Notes: generated by a model not told the origin, from the sequence alone. 64,000 nucleotides of DNA from FEN-299 sp963727765 (GCA_963727765.1 CAVSGZ010000008.1:954796-1018795), one strand, 5' to 3'. Shown: positions 27,908-37,579, counted from the first letter of the stretch. Made by a program: numbers and translations.

Positions 27908-28594
27908 CTACTTCACGTGCCTCGGCGATTTCCTGTTCAGCGTGTTGAGCAGCAGTTGCGCCGACGGCGGGGGAGCCACGGCCCCCTTGAGCACGATGCT
28001 CTCGGCCGCGATGTCCTTGCCATAGAGGTTCTTGATCGCGCCGTTGTCGGCCCGGAGCGTCGAACCTTCAAGTGAGACCCCGGCGAACAACCCGCGCGAG
28101 CGCGAGTAGCTCAGGATCTCCGACCGCATCGTGACGTCGGTCGCCGCCGCCGCGTCGCGCCCCTTCGGGCCCGCGGCCGCCGCGAGATCGGCGCCCAGCT
28201 TCACCTTGCCGGTGAGAATGCCGTGGGCCCCTCTGTCGTTCATCACGAGCAGCACGAAGTCGGTGGCCTGCCCGCCGAGCTGCACGCCGAAGCTGCCGCC
28301 CTCGAGCGCCATCATCGCTGGCGCGCTCCACGGACCCGTGAAATTCGCGCTTCGGCACGTCATCACGCCGCGGCCGTAGCTGCCGCCGAATCCGATGGCG
28401 AACTTCACGACCGACGGCATGACGATGACGCAGTCCGCCTTGTCCAGGATCGACTGCGGGATCCCTTCCGGGATGTCCAGGATCTCCCGCATCACTTCTC
28501 CGGCGGTCTGGACGCGATCGGCTTCCTTGTCTGCAGCGACGAGCCCGACGGTCACGGCGCAGCACAGTGCGAGGGCGATGGTCAGTCTCTTCAT
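27908..28594 (-). CDS. SYLF (Ysc84-like) domain lipid-binding protein, secreted
   Basis: This 228-residue protein has a signal peptide ending near VAADKE and the ribosome site AAGGAGGTCCCC before the ATG. It covers a complete SYLF domain: IPQSILDKADCVIVMPSVVK, GGSYGRGVMTCR, GGSFGVQLGGQATDFVLLVM and SRSRGLFAGVSLEGSTL. The eukaryotic founder of the family binds phosphoinositides; the bacterial role is not established, but exported SYLF proteins are common. It is the last gene in a minus-strand run behind two L,D-transpeptidase genes and a related lipoprotein (14-base gap), which suggests an envelope function. Confidence 0.85.
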   Translation of the reverse strand: MKRLTIALALCCAVTVGLVAADKEADRVQTAGEVMREILDIPEGIPQSILDKADCVIVMPSVVKFAIGFGGSYGRGVMTCRSANFTGPWSAPAMMALEGGSFGVQLGGQATDFVLLVMNDRGAHGILTGKVKLGADLAAAAGPKGRDAAAATDVTMRSEILSYSRSRGLFAGVSLEGSTLRADNGAIKNLYGKDIAAESIVLKGAVAPPPSAQLLLNTLNRKSPRHVK

Positions 28595-28608
28595 GGGGAC
28601 CTCCTTGG

Positions 28609-29373
28609 TTACTTCTGCTGAACGGGTGATGGTGCCGCCGGCTGATCGTCCGCGAGGATGATCAGGCGCACGGCGGGCGGCAGCGACCGGTAGAGCGACG
28701 CCGCCTCCTTGGGGCCGAGCGCGATGCGCAGCCGAACGCCATCCTGGTCACGGTGGAACGCCGCCGCCACCGCGTCGTGCCACTTCGCCGTCCACCAGGC
28801 GCGCAGGCGCGCGAACCGGCCCGCCGCCTGGTCGGCGTCCAGCGGGCGGACCTCGATCGAACGGCCGTCGTCGAACCGGACCTGGTAGCGCGGCGGTACC
28901 GGGTACATCTCTTCGGGCGTCGGCGGGATCGGCGGGGCCTCGGGCTCGACGTTGTCCTTGCTGGGCGGCCCCGCCTCGATCACGAGCCGGTCGATCTGCC
29001 GCGGCGGGTCGAGCTCGCCGCGCAGCCAGACGACGTCCTGCCAGGGCCGCGAGTCGCGGCGCGCGAACCACGAGACGCGCGGCTCGCCGACTCTCAGGCC
29101 GAGGACCGGGAAGCGCTGCAACAGGGCGCCATTGAGCATCAGCGTGAGCGTGGACGCGGCAGGGTCGAGCACCAGGTAGAAGTCCTTGCCGCCCGCCAGC
29201 TCGATCTGACTCTGCAGCAGCCCGTTCGCCCTCTGGAGACGCGCCACCTGGTCCGCCATCGTGACGGGCCGATCTGAAGCCTCGTGCTTCGCGCATGCCG
29301 GGGCCGACAGAACGGCCGCACCGGCGAGGATGACCGCCAGGCAGAAGCGCGCGCGGGCAGCGTGGTTGGTCAT
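28609..29373 (-). CDS. Putative lipoprotein related to L,D-transpeptidases but lacking the catalytic motif
   Basis: A 254-residue protein. The N-terminus has a signal sequence with a possible lipobox (VLSAPAC, Cys27). A short helical stretch (DQVARLQRANGLLQSQIEL) is followed by KDFYLVLDPAASTLTLMLNG, which resembles the first strands of YkuD domains and the equivalent part of the neighbouring transpeptidase (YIVIDQTQNRLYLKRD). No HGC/NGC catalytic Cys motif follows. A Pro-rich linker leads to a C-terminal region (residues 165-254) of unknown fold. It starts 6 bases after the stop of the transpeptidase gene, so it is probably co-translated. It may be a degenerate L,D-transpeptidase acting as a regulator or binder; this is inference. 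Confidence 0.55.
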   Translation of the reverse strand: MTNHAARARFCLAVILAGAAVLSAPACAKHEASDRPVTMADQVARLQRANGLLQSQIELAGGKDFYLVLDPAASTLTLMLNGALLQRFPVLGLRVGEPRVSWFARRDSRPWQDVVWLRGELDPPRQIDRLVIEAGPPSKDNVEPEAPPIPPTPEEMYPVPPRYQVRFDDGRSIEVRPLDADQAAGRFARLRAWWTAKWHDAVAAAFHRDQDGVRLRIALGPKEAASLYRSLPPAVRLIILADDQPAAPSPVQQK

Positions 29374-29379
29374 GGCGGA

Positions 29380-30039
29380 TCAGTAGATGTAGATGTGCAT
29401 GCCCAGGCGCGCGTTCGCCCAGACCTTGCGCAGATCGTCGCGTCCGACGCGGATGCAGCCGTGCGACACGGCGCGGCCGAGGAGCCGTTCGTAGAGCGTC
29501 CCGTGGATCATGAAGCCGTTGCCGAAGTAGAGGGCGTACTCTCCCAGCGAGCCGGTCTCGAGCCGGTCGGCCGGGTTGGTTGGGATCGGCTGCCCGTCCT
29601 CCACGAACGCCCAGTCGGGCTTGGCCCACACCGGGTTGCGCAGCAGCGACAGCACCTCGAACCGGCCGCGGGGCGAGTCGAAGACCCACTGGCGCTTCTT
29701 GCCCACCGTCTCCTTGAGCACCATCCCCAATCCGGCCGAGCACTGGGCATCGAGCAGCGTCTCTTCGTCGCGCTTGAGGTAGAGGCGGTTCTGGGTCTGG
29801 TCGATGACGATGTAGACGCCGCGCGGGGCGGTGGCCTTGAGCCTGGCGGCCAGGTCGCGTGACTTCCGCTCGAGGCGGGTGGCAAGCTGCCGCAGTTCCT
29901 TGTCTCCGGTGGGCGTTCCGCTGGCGAGCGTGACGGGGTGCTCGACGTACGGTTCGTAGCGGTAGCCTGTGCCGGCCCACGCCACGACGGCGGAGCACAC
30001 CACGACCGTGATCGGGACAGCCCACCACAGCCACCGCAT
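29380..30039 (-). CDS. L,D-transpeptidase (YkuD), membrane-anchored
   Basis: This 219-residue protein starts at the ATG at 30039 (GTGGAGCGACCCCG upstream). The alternative start at 30144 would overlap the preceding gene by about 60 bases. One N-terminal membrane helix (MRWLWWAVPITVVVCSAVVA) is followed by a helical linker and a YkuD domain: VYIVIDQTQNRLYLKRDE, GNGFMIHGTLYERLLG and the catalytic motif SHGCIRVG with Cys195. Such enzymes form 3-3 crosslinks in peptidoglycan or attach lipoproteins to it. It sits 43 bases after the second L,D-transpeptidase gene, with a helical lysine-ended lipoprotein gene further upstream that could be a substrate. Confidence 0.85.
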   Translation of the reverse strand: MRWLWWAVPITVVVCSAVVAWAGTGYRYEPYVEHPVTLASGTPTGDKELRQLATRLERKSRDLAARLKATAPRGVYIVIDQTQNRLYLKRDEETLLDAQCSAGLGMVLKETVGKKRQWVFDSPRGRFEVLSLLRNPVWAKPDWAFVEDGQPIPTNPADRLETGSLGEYALYFGNGFMIHGTLYERLLGRAVSHGCIRVGRDDLRKVWANARLGMHIYIY

Positions 30040-30082
30040 CGGGGTCGCTCCACGCCGCGGCGGCAGAGCCGCCCGACGAAGG

Positions 30083-31256
30083 TCACGGCCGACGGTCGGT
30101 CGCTTCCCGCTTGTGCCGGTCGACGAACTCGGCGATCGGTCCATAACTGTCGCTTCCCACGATGGTCACCGGCGTGCCCACGCCCACTCGGCGGAAGAGG
30201 TCGTCGATCTCGGCGTTGGTGAGGGCGACACAGCCGTTGGTCCAGTCGCGCTGCCGCCCGCCGCCGCCGTGGATCTCGATGAGACCGCCGACCCTGGCCC
30301 ACGCGGGGACGTCGCCATCCCGGCGGGCGTGGACGAACCGCACGCGGTCCTCCGCGTTGGGGTAGTCGATGAGCAGCGCCCGGTAGAACTCGGCGCCCGC
30401 GCGATCGATGCGCGACACGATCCGGTACCGGCCCTCGGGTGTCGCGCCGTCTCCCTCGAGCCGCTTGTCGGCGATCCAGTTGAAGCCGAGCTCGACGGGG
30501 TAGCTCTTCACCGGTTCGCCGCGCACGTAGACGGTCATTTGGTGCGTGTCTTTCACGACGACGATGGCCGCGCCCCCGTCACGTTTCGACCAGGCGATGG
30601 TGTCGTTCTTCCAGCGCTGCCACCGCGCCCGCGTGTCGGCGTCGACGAAGCGCGCCGCGAGCTGGGCCGCGCGGTCCTGCGCCTGCCCGGCCAGTGACGC
30701 CGCGTCCCTGGCCCGCGCCGAGGCGGCAGTGAGAATCGCCGGCTCGCTGGTAGGCGCGCGACTGGTCGAGCGCCGTGTGAGCCGTGGCGAGGAGCCGCCT
30801 GTCGGGGCCGAGGTAGATCGTGGACGCCACCGTTTCGCCGGCGGCCACGGCCTCGCGGGCCCGGTCGATCTGTTCGGTCGCAGAGTTGGCGCCGGCGGCA
30901 TGGCGGGCACGTGCCGATTCAGTGGCGGCACGAGCCGCACGCTGGGCGGCGGACCAGGCGTCGACCACCGACGCGGCGTCGGGGACCGGCCAGGCACGCA
31001 CCTGCTCGATTCGCTGTCTGGTGAGCGCCTCGCGCGAGGCCTGTTCGGCCGTCGCCAGCTCCTCGGGAGCCCAGCGCATCGCGTCCTCGGCGCGCGCGGC
31101 CCGCAGGGCCACACCGGCGGCGTCGGCGGCCGTCCGCATCATCGCCTCGCGGCGCGACACGGTCGCCCGCACCGCGAATGACACGCCGATCACGAGTGCG
31201 AGGCCCACGGCCACCGCGCCCGTCGCGAGCCACGCGCTGCGCCTACCGCGTCGCAT
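30083..31256 (-). CDS. L,D-transpeptidase with helical N-terminal domain, broken by one frameshift
   Basis: The N-terminal part starts at the ATG at 31256: MRRGRRSAWLATGAVAVGLA with a membrane helix, then about 150 residues of Ala/Arg-rich helix. The frame is lost near 30740-30755 (AYQRA) and continues one base later as EPAILTAASARARDAASLAG into a YkuD domain: AAIVVVKDTHQMTVYVRGEP, EGRYRIVSRID, and the catalytic segment EIHGGGGRQRDWTNGCVALTN with its NGC cysteine. The total length of 1174 bases is 3x391 plus one, so removal of one base restores a 390-residue enzyme. The two halves fit each other, so I treat it as one gene with a probable sequence error. It is first in the run with the other transpeptidase. 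Confidence 0.75.
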
Positions 31257-31307
31257 GAGCCTCGCCCTGCACGAATCCGCCGTCGGGCGGGAAGAGGATG
31301 GAGCCCC

Positions 31308-31334
31308 GGCAGAGGCGTGAGTCACGCCTCTGCC
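31308..31334 (-). terminator. Terminator of the helical lipoprotein gene
   Basis: A perfect 10-bp stem GGCAGAGGCG / CGCCTCTGCC (31308-31317 with 31325-31334) has a 7-base loop. It lies about 20 bases past the stop of the lipoprotein gene and upstream of the transpeptidase gene, so it separates the two transcripts at least partly. Confidence 0.55.
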
Positions 31335-31355
31335 CCGGGTCAATCGAGAGTGGCA

Positions 31356-31946
31356 CTACTTCTTCTTGGCCGCCTTGGCTTCCTCGACGGCGGTCTTGAC
31401 CGTCGTGGCCGCGTTCTTGGCCGACTCGGCCTTGGCCTTGGCGTCGAGGAACTTGCCGTTCGCCAGCGCCGCTTCGGCGTCGGTGATCGTCGTCCCGGCG
31501 TTGGTCAGGTCGGTCTTCATCGCGGCGATGTCGGCAGCCGAGCCCTTGCCCTTGGGCGCCTTCGCCAACAGGCCTTCCGCTTCTGTCAGGGCCGCCTTCG
31601 CGTCGGCGATCCCCTGGGTGGCGTCGGCCTTGGCCTTTTCCTTGCCGGCGGCGGCGTCGGCAGCGGCCTTGTCACCAGCGGCCTTTGCGGCGGTCGCGAG
31701 TTCCTTGGCCTTGTCGTAGGACTTGAACCACTTACCGTCCTGGGCCTTGAGCTCGGCGTCGAGCGCCGTCTGGGCGTCTTCGGCGGCCTTCAGCGAATCG
31801 GCGGCGTACTCACCGGCGCCGGCCGTGGTGGCGTTGGTGATGGCGGTCTTGGCGGCGTCGATGTCGGCGGTCGGCGGCGCTCCGCAGCCGATGACCGAGA
31901 CGGCCAGACCCAGAACAGCGATGAGGATTCCGAAGCGAACACGCAT
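31356..31946 (-). CDS. Alanine-rich helical lipoprotein with C-terminal lysines (Braun-lipoprotein-like design)
   Basis: This 196-residue protein starts at the ATG at 31946 (AAAGGAGAGACGCT upstream). The signal peptide ends in the lipobox SVIGC (Cys20 or so). The mature part is almost entirely Ala/Lys/Asp/Glu helix with heptad-like spacing, suited to a coiled coil, and the last residues are EEAKAAKKK. An N-terminal lipid anchor, a long helix and a free C-terminal Lys are the features by which Braun's lipoprotein is linked to peptidoglycan by L,D-transpeptidases, and two such enzymes are encoded just downstream. There is no clear sequence similarity to Lpp, and the protein is about three times longer. 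It is divergent from the T6SS gene cluster. Confidence 0.7.
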   Translation of the reverse strand: MRVRFGILIAVLGLAVSVIGCGAPPTADIDAAKTAITNATTAGAGEYAADSLKAAEDAQTALDAELKAQDGKWFKSYDKAKELATAAKAAGDKAAADAAAGKEKAKADATQGIADAKAALTEAEGLLAKAPKGKGSAADIAAMKTDLTNAGTTITDAEAALANGKFLDAKAKAESAKNAATTVKTAVEEAKAAKKK

Positions 31947-32274
31947 AGCGTCTCTCCTTTGACAGGTGCCCCGGACATGCCGGTCTCGGCCATCCGGGCA
32001 CAACATCACATGATACTACTGTCTGGCCCTGCTCTGCACGAGGCGGCTTCAGCGGCGGGTCGAGATGCGGGCGGCGCGTGCGCGCGACTCGAACGGATTC
32101 TCGCGCACGTCCGCAGCGACCTTGTGCAGTCGCCGCATGGAGGACCGCGGCACGCCGGCTGGAAGTGACCGGAGAAAGCGGGGCTTGCCGCACGAGTGTG
32201 CGCGTCCACCTCGCTTGCATCTTCGAGGACATCTCTGTATTCTCCAAACGACTGAGTCTCGCTGGGTTACGACT
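31947..32274. other. 328-base divergent intergenic region between the lipoprotein and tssK
   Basis: I see no gene in it. The right end carries a candidate promoter for the T6SS operon (32215-32243). The left end holds the lipoprotein leader. The middle is GC-rich with no clear repeat or operator. Confidence 0.5.
32215..32243 (+). promoter_or_regulatory. Candidate sigma-70-type promoter for the T6SS operon
   Basis: TTGCAT at 32215-32220 and TATTCT at 32238-32243 are separated by exactly 17 bases. A start of transcription near 32250 would leave a leader of about 25 bases before tssK. The match to consensus is moderate and the call rests on spacing and position. Confidence 0.4.
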
Positions 32275-33645
32275 ATGAGCCGAGATCAGAGAGTTCTCTG
32301 GAGCGAGGGCATGTTCCTCTCGCCCCACCACTTCCAGCAGTGGGACCGTTACCAGCAATCCTCCCTGCAATTCCGGGTCAAGTCCCTGGCGGCTTTCAAC
32401 TGGGGGCTCACCGAACTGGAAATCAACCGGGAAGGGCTGGCCAACGGGCATTTCTCCATCGTCCGGTGCAGCGGAGTCTTCCCCGGCGGGACGGCTTTCC
32501 GCGTCCCCGACAGCGACGGACCCGCGCCCGCGCGGGTGATCAGGAATGCGCTGGCGCCGTCGGTTCAGTCGGTGAACGTGTATCTCGCGGTTCCCGAGGA
32601 GCAGCCGTCGTCACCCAACGTCCTCGATCCCGAGGAGCCCGGATCGCAGCCCAGACGCTACGTCAGAGAATCGGTGCGCATCTGTGACGACACCGCGGGC
32701 GAGAACGAACGCGAGATCGCGGTGCTCAGGCCGAACCTCCAGATCCTGCTGGGCGAGGACGCGCTCGCCGGTTACGACTACCTGCAGGTTGCCCGCCTGC
32801 GGCAGGACAGCAGCGAGGCGTTCGCCCTCGACGACACGTTCATCCCACCGTGCCTCCAGGTGTCCTGCTCGCCCGCCCTGGTGGGGATCCTCCGACGCCT
32901 GCTGGAGACGCTCCACACCAAGAGCACGTCGCTGTCGGAATCGAGGAGCCAGCGGACGGTGGGCATGGCGGAGTATGGCGGCGCCGACCAGGGGAACCTG
33001 TGGCTGCTGCACACGGTCAACTCAGCCATTCCTATCGTCGATCACTATCATCGGATGCGGCAGGCGCATCCCGAATCGGTGTTCCTTGCACTGGCTGAGC
33101 TGGCGGGCGCGCTGACGACGTTCTCGCCCTCGGCACACCCGAGGGACCTTCCGCCCTACGAGCACACCAATCTCTCGCGGACGTTCCTCGGCCTCGAGAA
33201 GGCGATCCAGGAATCGCTGAAGGCTGTCGTCCCGGCCGGTGCGGTCGAGATTCCCCTGGAGCGGGAGAGCGATTCCAAGTTCACCGCCTCGGTGCCCGAC
33301 GACCAGCTCCTCGTCTCGGCGCAGGTCTTCCTGGCGGCCAGGGCCGAGATTCCCGATCACCAGCTGATCGAGGAACTGCCCAGACAGGCGAAGATCAGCT
33401 CGATCGACATGATCAACTCGCTGCTCGGGCTCGCATTGCCCGGCGTGGCGCTCGTCCATTGCCCCATCCCGCCCCACCCGCTTCGGGTCAAGCTGGGGCT
33501 GCAGTACTTCCGGCTCGAGAGCCGCGGCGACGCGGAGAGCCAGCGGCACTGGGAGCAGATCTGCCGGTCGCGCACGCTCGCCATTCGAATCCCGGGGCAG
33601 AGGTTCCCGGGCTTGAAGATGGAACTCTGGTCGATCAAGGAGTGA
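32275..33645 (+). CDS. tssK: T6SS baseplate protein TssK
   Basis: This 456-residue protein starts at the ATG at 32275 with the family start MSRDQRVLWSEGMFLSPHHF; the in-frame upstream extension is not TssK-like. The conserved QQWDRYQQSSLQFR and the C-terminal receptor-binding domain (LPGVALVHCPIPPHPLRVK, YFRLE, LAIRIPG) are present. TssK trimers join the baseplate (TssEFG) to the membrane complex through TssL and TssM. It is the first gene of a co-directional T6SS operon that runs to 56.5 kb. In many systems tssJ precedes tssK; here no tssJ is present. The ribosome site is weak. Confidence 0.92.
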   Translation: MSRDQRVLWSEGMFLSPHHFQQWDRYQQSSLQFRVKSLAAFNWGLTELEINREGLANGHFSIVRCSGVFPGGTAFRVPDSDGPAPARVIRNALAPSVQSVNVYLAVPEEQPSSPNVLDPEEPGSQPRRYVRESVRICDDTAGENEREIAVLRPNLQILLGEDALAGYDYLQVARLRQDSSEAFALDDTFIPPCLQVSCSPALVGILRRLLETLHTKSTSLSESRSQRTVGMAEYGGADQGNLWLLHTVNSAIPIVDHYHRMRQAHPESVFLALAELAGALTTFSPSAHPRDLPPYEHTNLSRTFLGLEKAIQESLKAVVPAGAVEIPLERESDSKFTASVPDDQLLVSAQVFLAARAEIPDHQLIEELPRQAKISSIDMINSLLGLALPGVALVHCPIPPHPLRVKLGLQYFRLESRGDAESQRHWEQICRSRTLAIRIPGQRFPGLKMELWSIKE

Positions 33646-33675
33646 GTTGGATTCGGTTCTCTCGGGAGCGGCCTC

Positions 33676-34404
33676 ATGGACCAATCGGTTCGGGCGACAA
33701 CTCTGACGGAGCTGGCGACCGAGATCTTCGTGTTCGCGCTGGGGATGCGCGAGCGCGGGCGCTCGGCGGAGTTCGGGTGCGTGAGCAAGGGGGCCCTGAA
33801 GCTCTTCGACGAGTTGGAGAGCCGGGCGAAGGCGGAGCGGATCGACGCGGATGACATCGCCGAAGTGAAGTTCGCGCTGGCGGCGTTCGTCGATGAAATC
33901 GCCCTCAGAACCGACTGGCCCGGCCGGGACCAGTGGGCCGACAATCCCCTCCAGCTCCATTACTTCGGGACCTACCTCGCTGGCGAGGGTTTCTTCGAGC
34001 ACCTCGAGAGGCTGAGGTCCCAGACGGGCGCGAGGTCCGAGGCTCTCGGCATCTACTCTCAGTGCCTCCAGCTCGGGTTCCGCGGCAAGTACGGGGTAGC
34101 CGGCGAGCAGGACAAGCTCGATGCCCTCAAGAAGGCCGTCCAGCACGAACTCGAGCGTGACCCCGCGCCCGACATGAACAATCCCAGCCCCCACTGGCAG
34201 GCCACCGACAAGCCTCGGCCGCAGAGCGACCGGCTGCCGCGGTGGCTGCTGTACGCGTGCGCGGCCGTCGTGGCCGTCTGCCTGCTCGCCTACGCCGTGC
34301 TGTTCGTGGTCGTCCGCCTGTCAGGCGAGAGCCGGGAGCCGACCCGCGCCTCCGCCTGTCTCGAACGACCGGGGAGCTCGCCGGCGCTGGAGGCACGGTC
34401 ATGA
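33676..34404 (+). CDS. tssL: T6SS membrane-complex protein TssL (DotU family)
   Basis: This 242-residue protein has the DotU cytoplasmic helical domain: LTELATEIFVFALGM, then DIAEVKFALAAFVDEIALRTDWPGRDQWADNPLQLHYFGTYLAGEGFFEHLE-type sequence. One C-terminal transmembrane helix (LLYACAAVVAVCLLAYAVLF, about 190-215) and a short tail follow. There is no OmpA-like peptidoglycan-binding extension, so anchoring to the cell wall must come from elsewhere. Its stop overlaps the tssM start (ATGA at 34401). It binds TssM in the inner membrane and TssK in the cytoplasm. Confidence 0.9.
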   Translation: MDQSVRATTLTELATEIFVFALGMRERGRSAEFGCVSKGALKLFDELESRAKAERIDADDIAEVKFALAAFVDEIALRTDWPGRDQWADNPLQLHYFGTYLAGEGFFEHLERLRSQTGARSEALGIYSQCLQLGFRGKYGVAGEQDKLDALKKAVQHELERDPAPDMNNPSPHWQATDKPRPQSDRLPRWLLYACAAVVAVCLLAYAVLFVVVRLSGESREPTRASACLERPGSSPALEARS

Positions 34405-37400
34405 AGAGGTCCTTCCTGCCGCCCGTCCTCGCGCTGCTCCTCGTCCCCATCGTCGCGCTGATCCTCGCCCTCGCCGCCTGGTTCGCCGGTCCGCGCCTCG
34501 GCCTGTCGCCCGTGACCGCGCGCTGGGCGGCCGGCGTGATCCTGCTCGCCGCAGTCCTGACGCTCGTCGTCTGGGCGGCCGTGCGGGCGGTGCGGACGCC
34601 CCGCGCGGGCCGCGCTCCCGGCTTCGCCCAGACATCGTCTTCGGGACCGCTTGGTGTATCGTCGGTCGGCGAGCGGCTGGACCGGACGATCCAGTGGCTG
34701 AAGGGATCGAAGCTCGGCGCGACGGGGAGGGATCCCGTCTACCAGCTGCCGTGGTACCTGCTCCTCGGATCAGCAGGCAGCGGGAAGTCGACGCTGGTCG
34801 TGCAGTCGGGGTTCAGCTTTTCGTACACCGAGCCGAAGAAGCCGCTCGGCCGGCCCACCGTCACGCCGACCGAGGGGTGCGACCTGTGGGTCGCCAACGA
34901 GGCGGTCTTCATCGATCCGTCCGGCACGTTCTTCTCGAGCGACGGCAGCAAGAGTACCTGGCACGCGACGCTCGAGCAGATCAAGCAGCGAAGGAAGGCC
35001 AGGCCGGTCGACGGGATCGTGCTCGTGGTCGACATCGGCGCGCTGCTCGCCCTCGGGCACGACGAGCTGCGCCTGCAGGCCGAACGCAGCCGGTCGTTCC
35101 TGGACATGACGTCCAAGGCGTTCGGGATGGTGCTGCCGGTCTATCTCGTCTTCAGCAAGGCCGATGAGAATCGACGGCTTCAAGGAGTTCTTCAGGGGGC
35201 TCGCAAACGGCGGAAGCACGCCGCTCGGCGCCACGTTCCGCCAGGAGCAGTTCCAGAACCCGCACCCCGAAGAGGAGTTCAGGAACGCGTTCGACCAGAT
35301 CTACCAGTCGCTGCTGGCCAGGCGGTCGGCGGCGCTCGCCGGGAGCGAGGGTTGGGTGCAGGAACGCGCCTTCGCGTTCCCGGCGCAGTTCCCGCTCATC
35401 CGGAACCAGGTGAGCGAGTTCATCGAAGTGCTCTTCCAGGCCGATCAGTTTCGCGAGCAGCCGCTGTTCAGGGGGTTCTACCTGACCAGCGCGCTGCAGA
35501 CCGGGCAGAGCCGCAGCCCGGTGGTCGACCTGCTGGCGGGGAAAGCCGGCCTGCCGCCGGTGGCCGCCACGCCCGTGCAGGAATCGAAGAGCTACTTCAT
35601 CAACCCGCTGTTCACGCGCGTCATCATCTCCGACCGGGGCCTTGCCGGGCTGTCGCGGAGCGTCAGACGGTGGCGGTTGCGCTGGCGCATGGCGGCGCTG
35701 GCGCTGGCCGGGATCGTGCTTCCGGTCAGCCTGCTCGCGTTCACGTTCGGTGCGTACGAGGACAGCCGCGGGTTGAGCGAGGCGGCCGTGGCCGTTCACC
35801 GGCTCGCCGCGGCCGACGGGAAGACGACCGAGACGCTGTCGGCCCTTCTCACCCTGCAGCAGCGGCTCGAGGCATTCGAGTGCCTGGGGCAGACGGACCG
35901 GTGCCAGGTACGTGGCCGCCGCTTCTACTGGGGGCTTTACCCCGGTGAGACCGGGTTGGACCAGGCGCGCGGCGAGTATCTCGAGAAGCTCAAGCAGCTC
36001 TTCCTCTCCCCGCTAGTCAATGCCGACACGCGGCTGGGCCAGAAGTACAACGGCCTGAGGGTCCAGCTGGATCTCGATCGCGGCAGCGGCTGCGCCCGCC
36101 GCGGCGAAGACGGCCCCTGTCGAATTCGATCCCGGGAAGACCTATAGCCTGCTCAAGACGTTCCTCATGCTGTCGTCCGAGTCGAGAGCCGACCCGGCGT
36201 TCCTCGACAACCAGATGCGGGACTACTGGGTCCAGGGTGTCCAGGACAAGGACAAGCCGGTCGCCCTCTCGCTGCTGCGGTACTACCTGCACCAGCTGGG
36301 GGACCATCGGCGCCCGGCCTACCGCCTCTCGCAGAGCCGCGCCGACAACGAGACGATCGACCGGGCCAGGAAGCTGCTGCTCGTCGTGGAGCCCGACCGT
36401 TACTACTACGGGATCATCCAGGAGGAAGGCCGGCGCAAGATCGACTCCATTACGCTCGGCGGCATTTTCGGGGGCCAGGGCTCGACTGTCCTCGATGCCA
36501 GCAAGGCGGTGGACGGCACCTACACGAAAGTCGGGTGGGAGTCGTTCGCCAAGGACCAGATCGCGGCCATGGCGAAGGACTACGAGGAGCAGCGGAGCTG
36601 GGTGCTGGGAATCCCGGCCGGCTCGTCGGGCGAAGCCAAGATCGATCAGAAACTGCGCACGCTGTACTTCAACGACTACCAGCGGAGCTGGTGGGACTTC
36701 CTGAAGAGCATCGAGGTCAGGCGGGTCGGCTCGTTCCAGGACGCGGCCGACAAGATCTCGCAGCTGGCCGATCCACAGCGATCCCCGCTGGCCCTGCTGC
36801 TGAAGGCGGTTTCGCTCAACACCTTCGACGACCTGGACCGGGTGAAGCCCGGCGACGCGCAGGTGGCGCAGGCGGCGCAGGCGGCCCAGGCGGCGCTCGA
36901 CGGCGCCGGCGGGATGCGGTTCGCCGTCGCGCAGAGCTTCCAGGGGATTCACTCGCTGGTGGCCAGGAAGGAGAACCAGGATTCCCCGCTCGAGCAGTAC
37001 CTCAAGGCGCTCAGCCGGCTCCAGGTGGTCGTCCGGACCTTCCTCGACGCGAACCAGCCCGCCGGCCAGATCCCCGATCTCGGCCGCGAAGGCGACAACG
37101 TGCTGCAGACGGCCAACGCGCTGCTGGCCAACCTCGATGCCAGCTCACGCGAGGTCCTGGAGCCGCTTCTGAAACAGCCGGTCCAACAGGTTCTGGCCAT
37201 CCTCAACAAGGCGACTCCGGTTGGCACGGTCAAGGACGAGCGGCAGAGAGGGCTCACCGTGGGCGGCAGCGTCAAGGAGAAGGACAAGGGGCTGCCTGGC
37301 GCCACCGTGGTGCTCCTCGAGGCGTACTCCGACAGCAAGTTCCAGGCGGACAAGGAAGTCGCGAGGGCACAGACGCAGAACGGGGACTTCCAGTTCCCGA

Positions 37401-37579
37401 ACCTGGTCAACCCCGGCCCCTTCAAGATCTGCGTGACCAAGAAGGGCGAGACCAACTACTACTGCGGTGACGTTCGCTTGGACAAGAGCAGCAGCGGCAA
37501 GGCGTACGAGTTGAAGCGCCCCCGCTCGCTGGTGGTGTTCGGGGGAGGGAAGCTGGACCTGACCGTGCGAATCAGGTAG
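34401..37579 (+). CDS. tssM: T6SS membrane-complex protein TssM (IcmF), in three frames, with a carboxypeptidase-regulatory-like C-terminus
   Basis: The start at 34401 overlaps tssL. Segment 1 (34401 to about 35166) has two membrane helices and the nucleotide-binding P-loop LLLGSAGSGKST near residue 120. One extra base near 35166 moves the frame, and segment 2 resumes with RIDGFKEFFRGL and contains a third membrane helix near residue 430. A second extra base near 36070-36085 leads to segment 3 (KTYSLLKTFLMLSS to the end). The length of 3179 bases is 3x1059 plus two, so removing two bases gives one 1058-residue protein. The last 110 residues (LTVGGSVKEKDKGLPGATVV.., NGDFQFPNL, PGPFKICVTKKG) look like a carboxypeptidase-regulatory beta-sandwich rather than the usual TssM C-terminal domain. 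Confidence 0.85.

Noticed and set aside
31356..31946. Lipoprotein next to tssK considered as TssJ
   Set aside because: It is on the opposite strand with its own promoter direction, and is an all-helical Ala/Lys protein; TssJ is a beta-sandwich.
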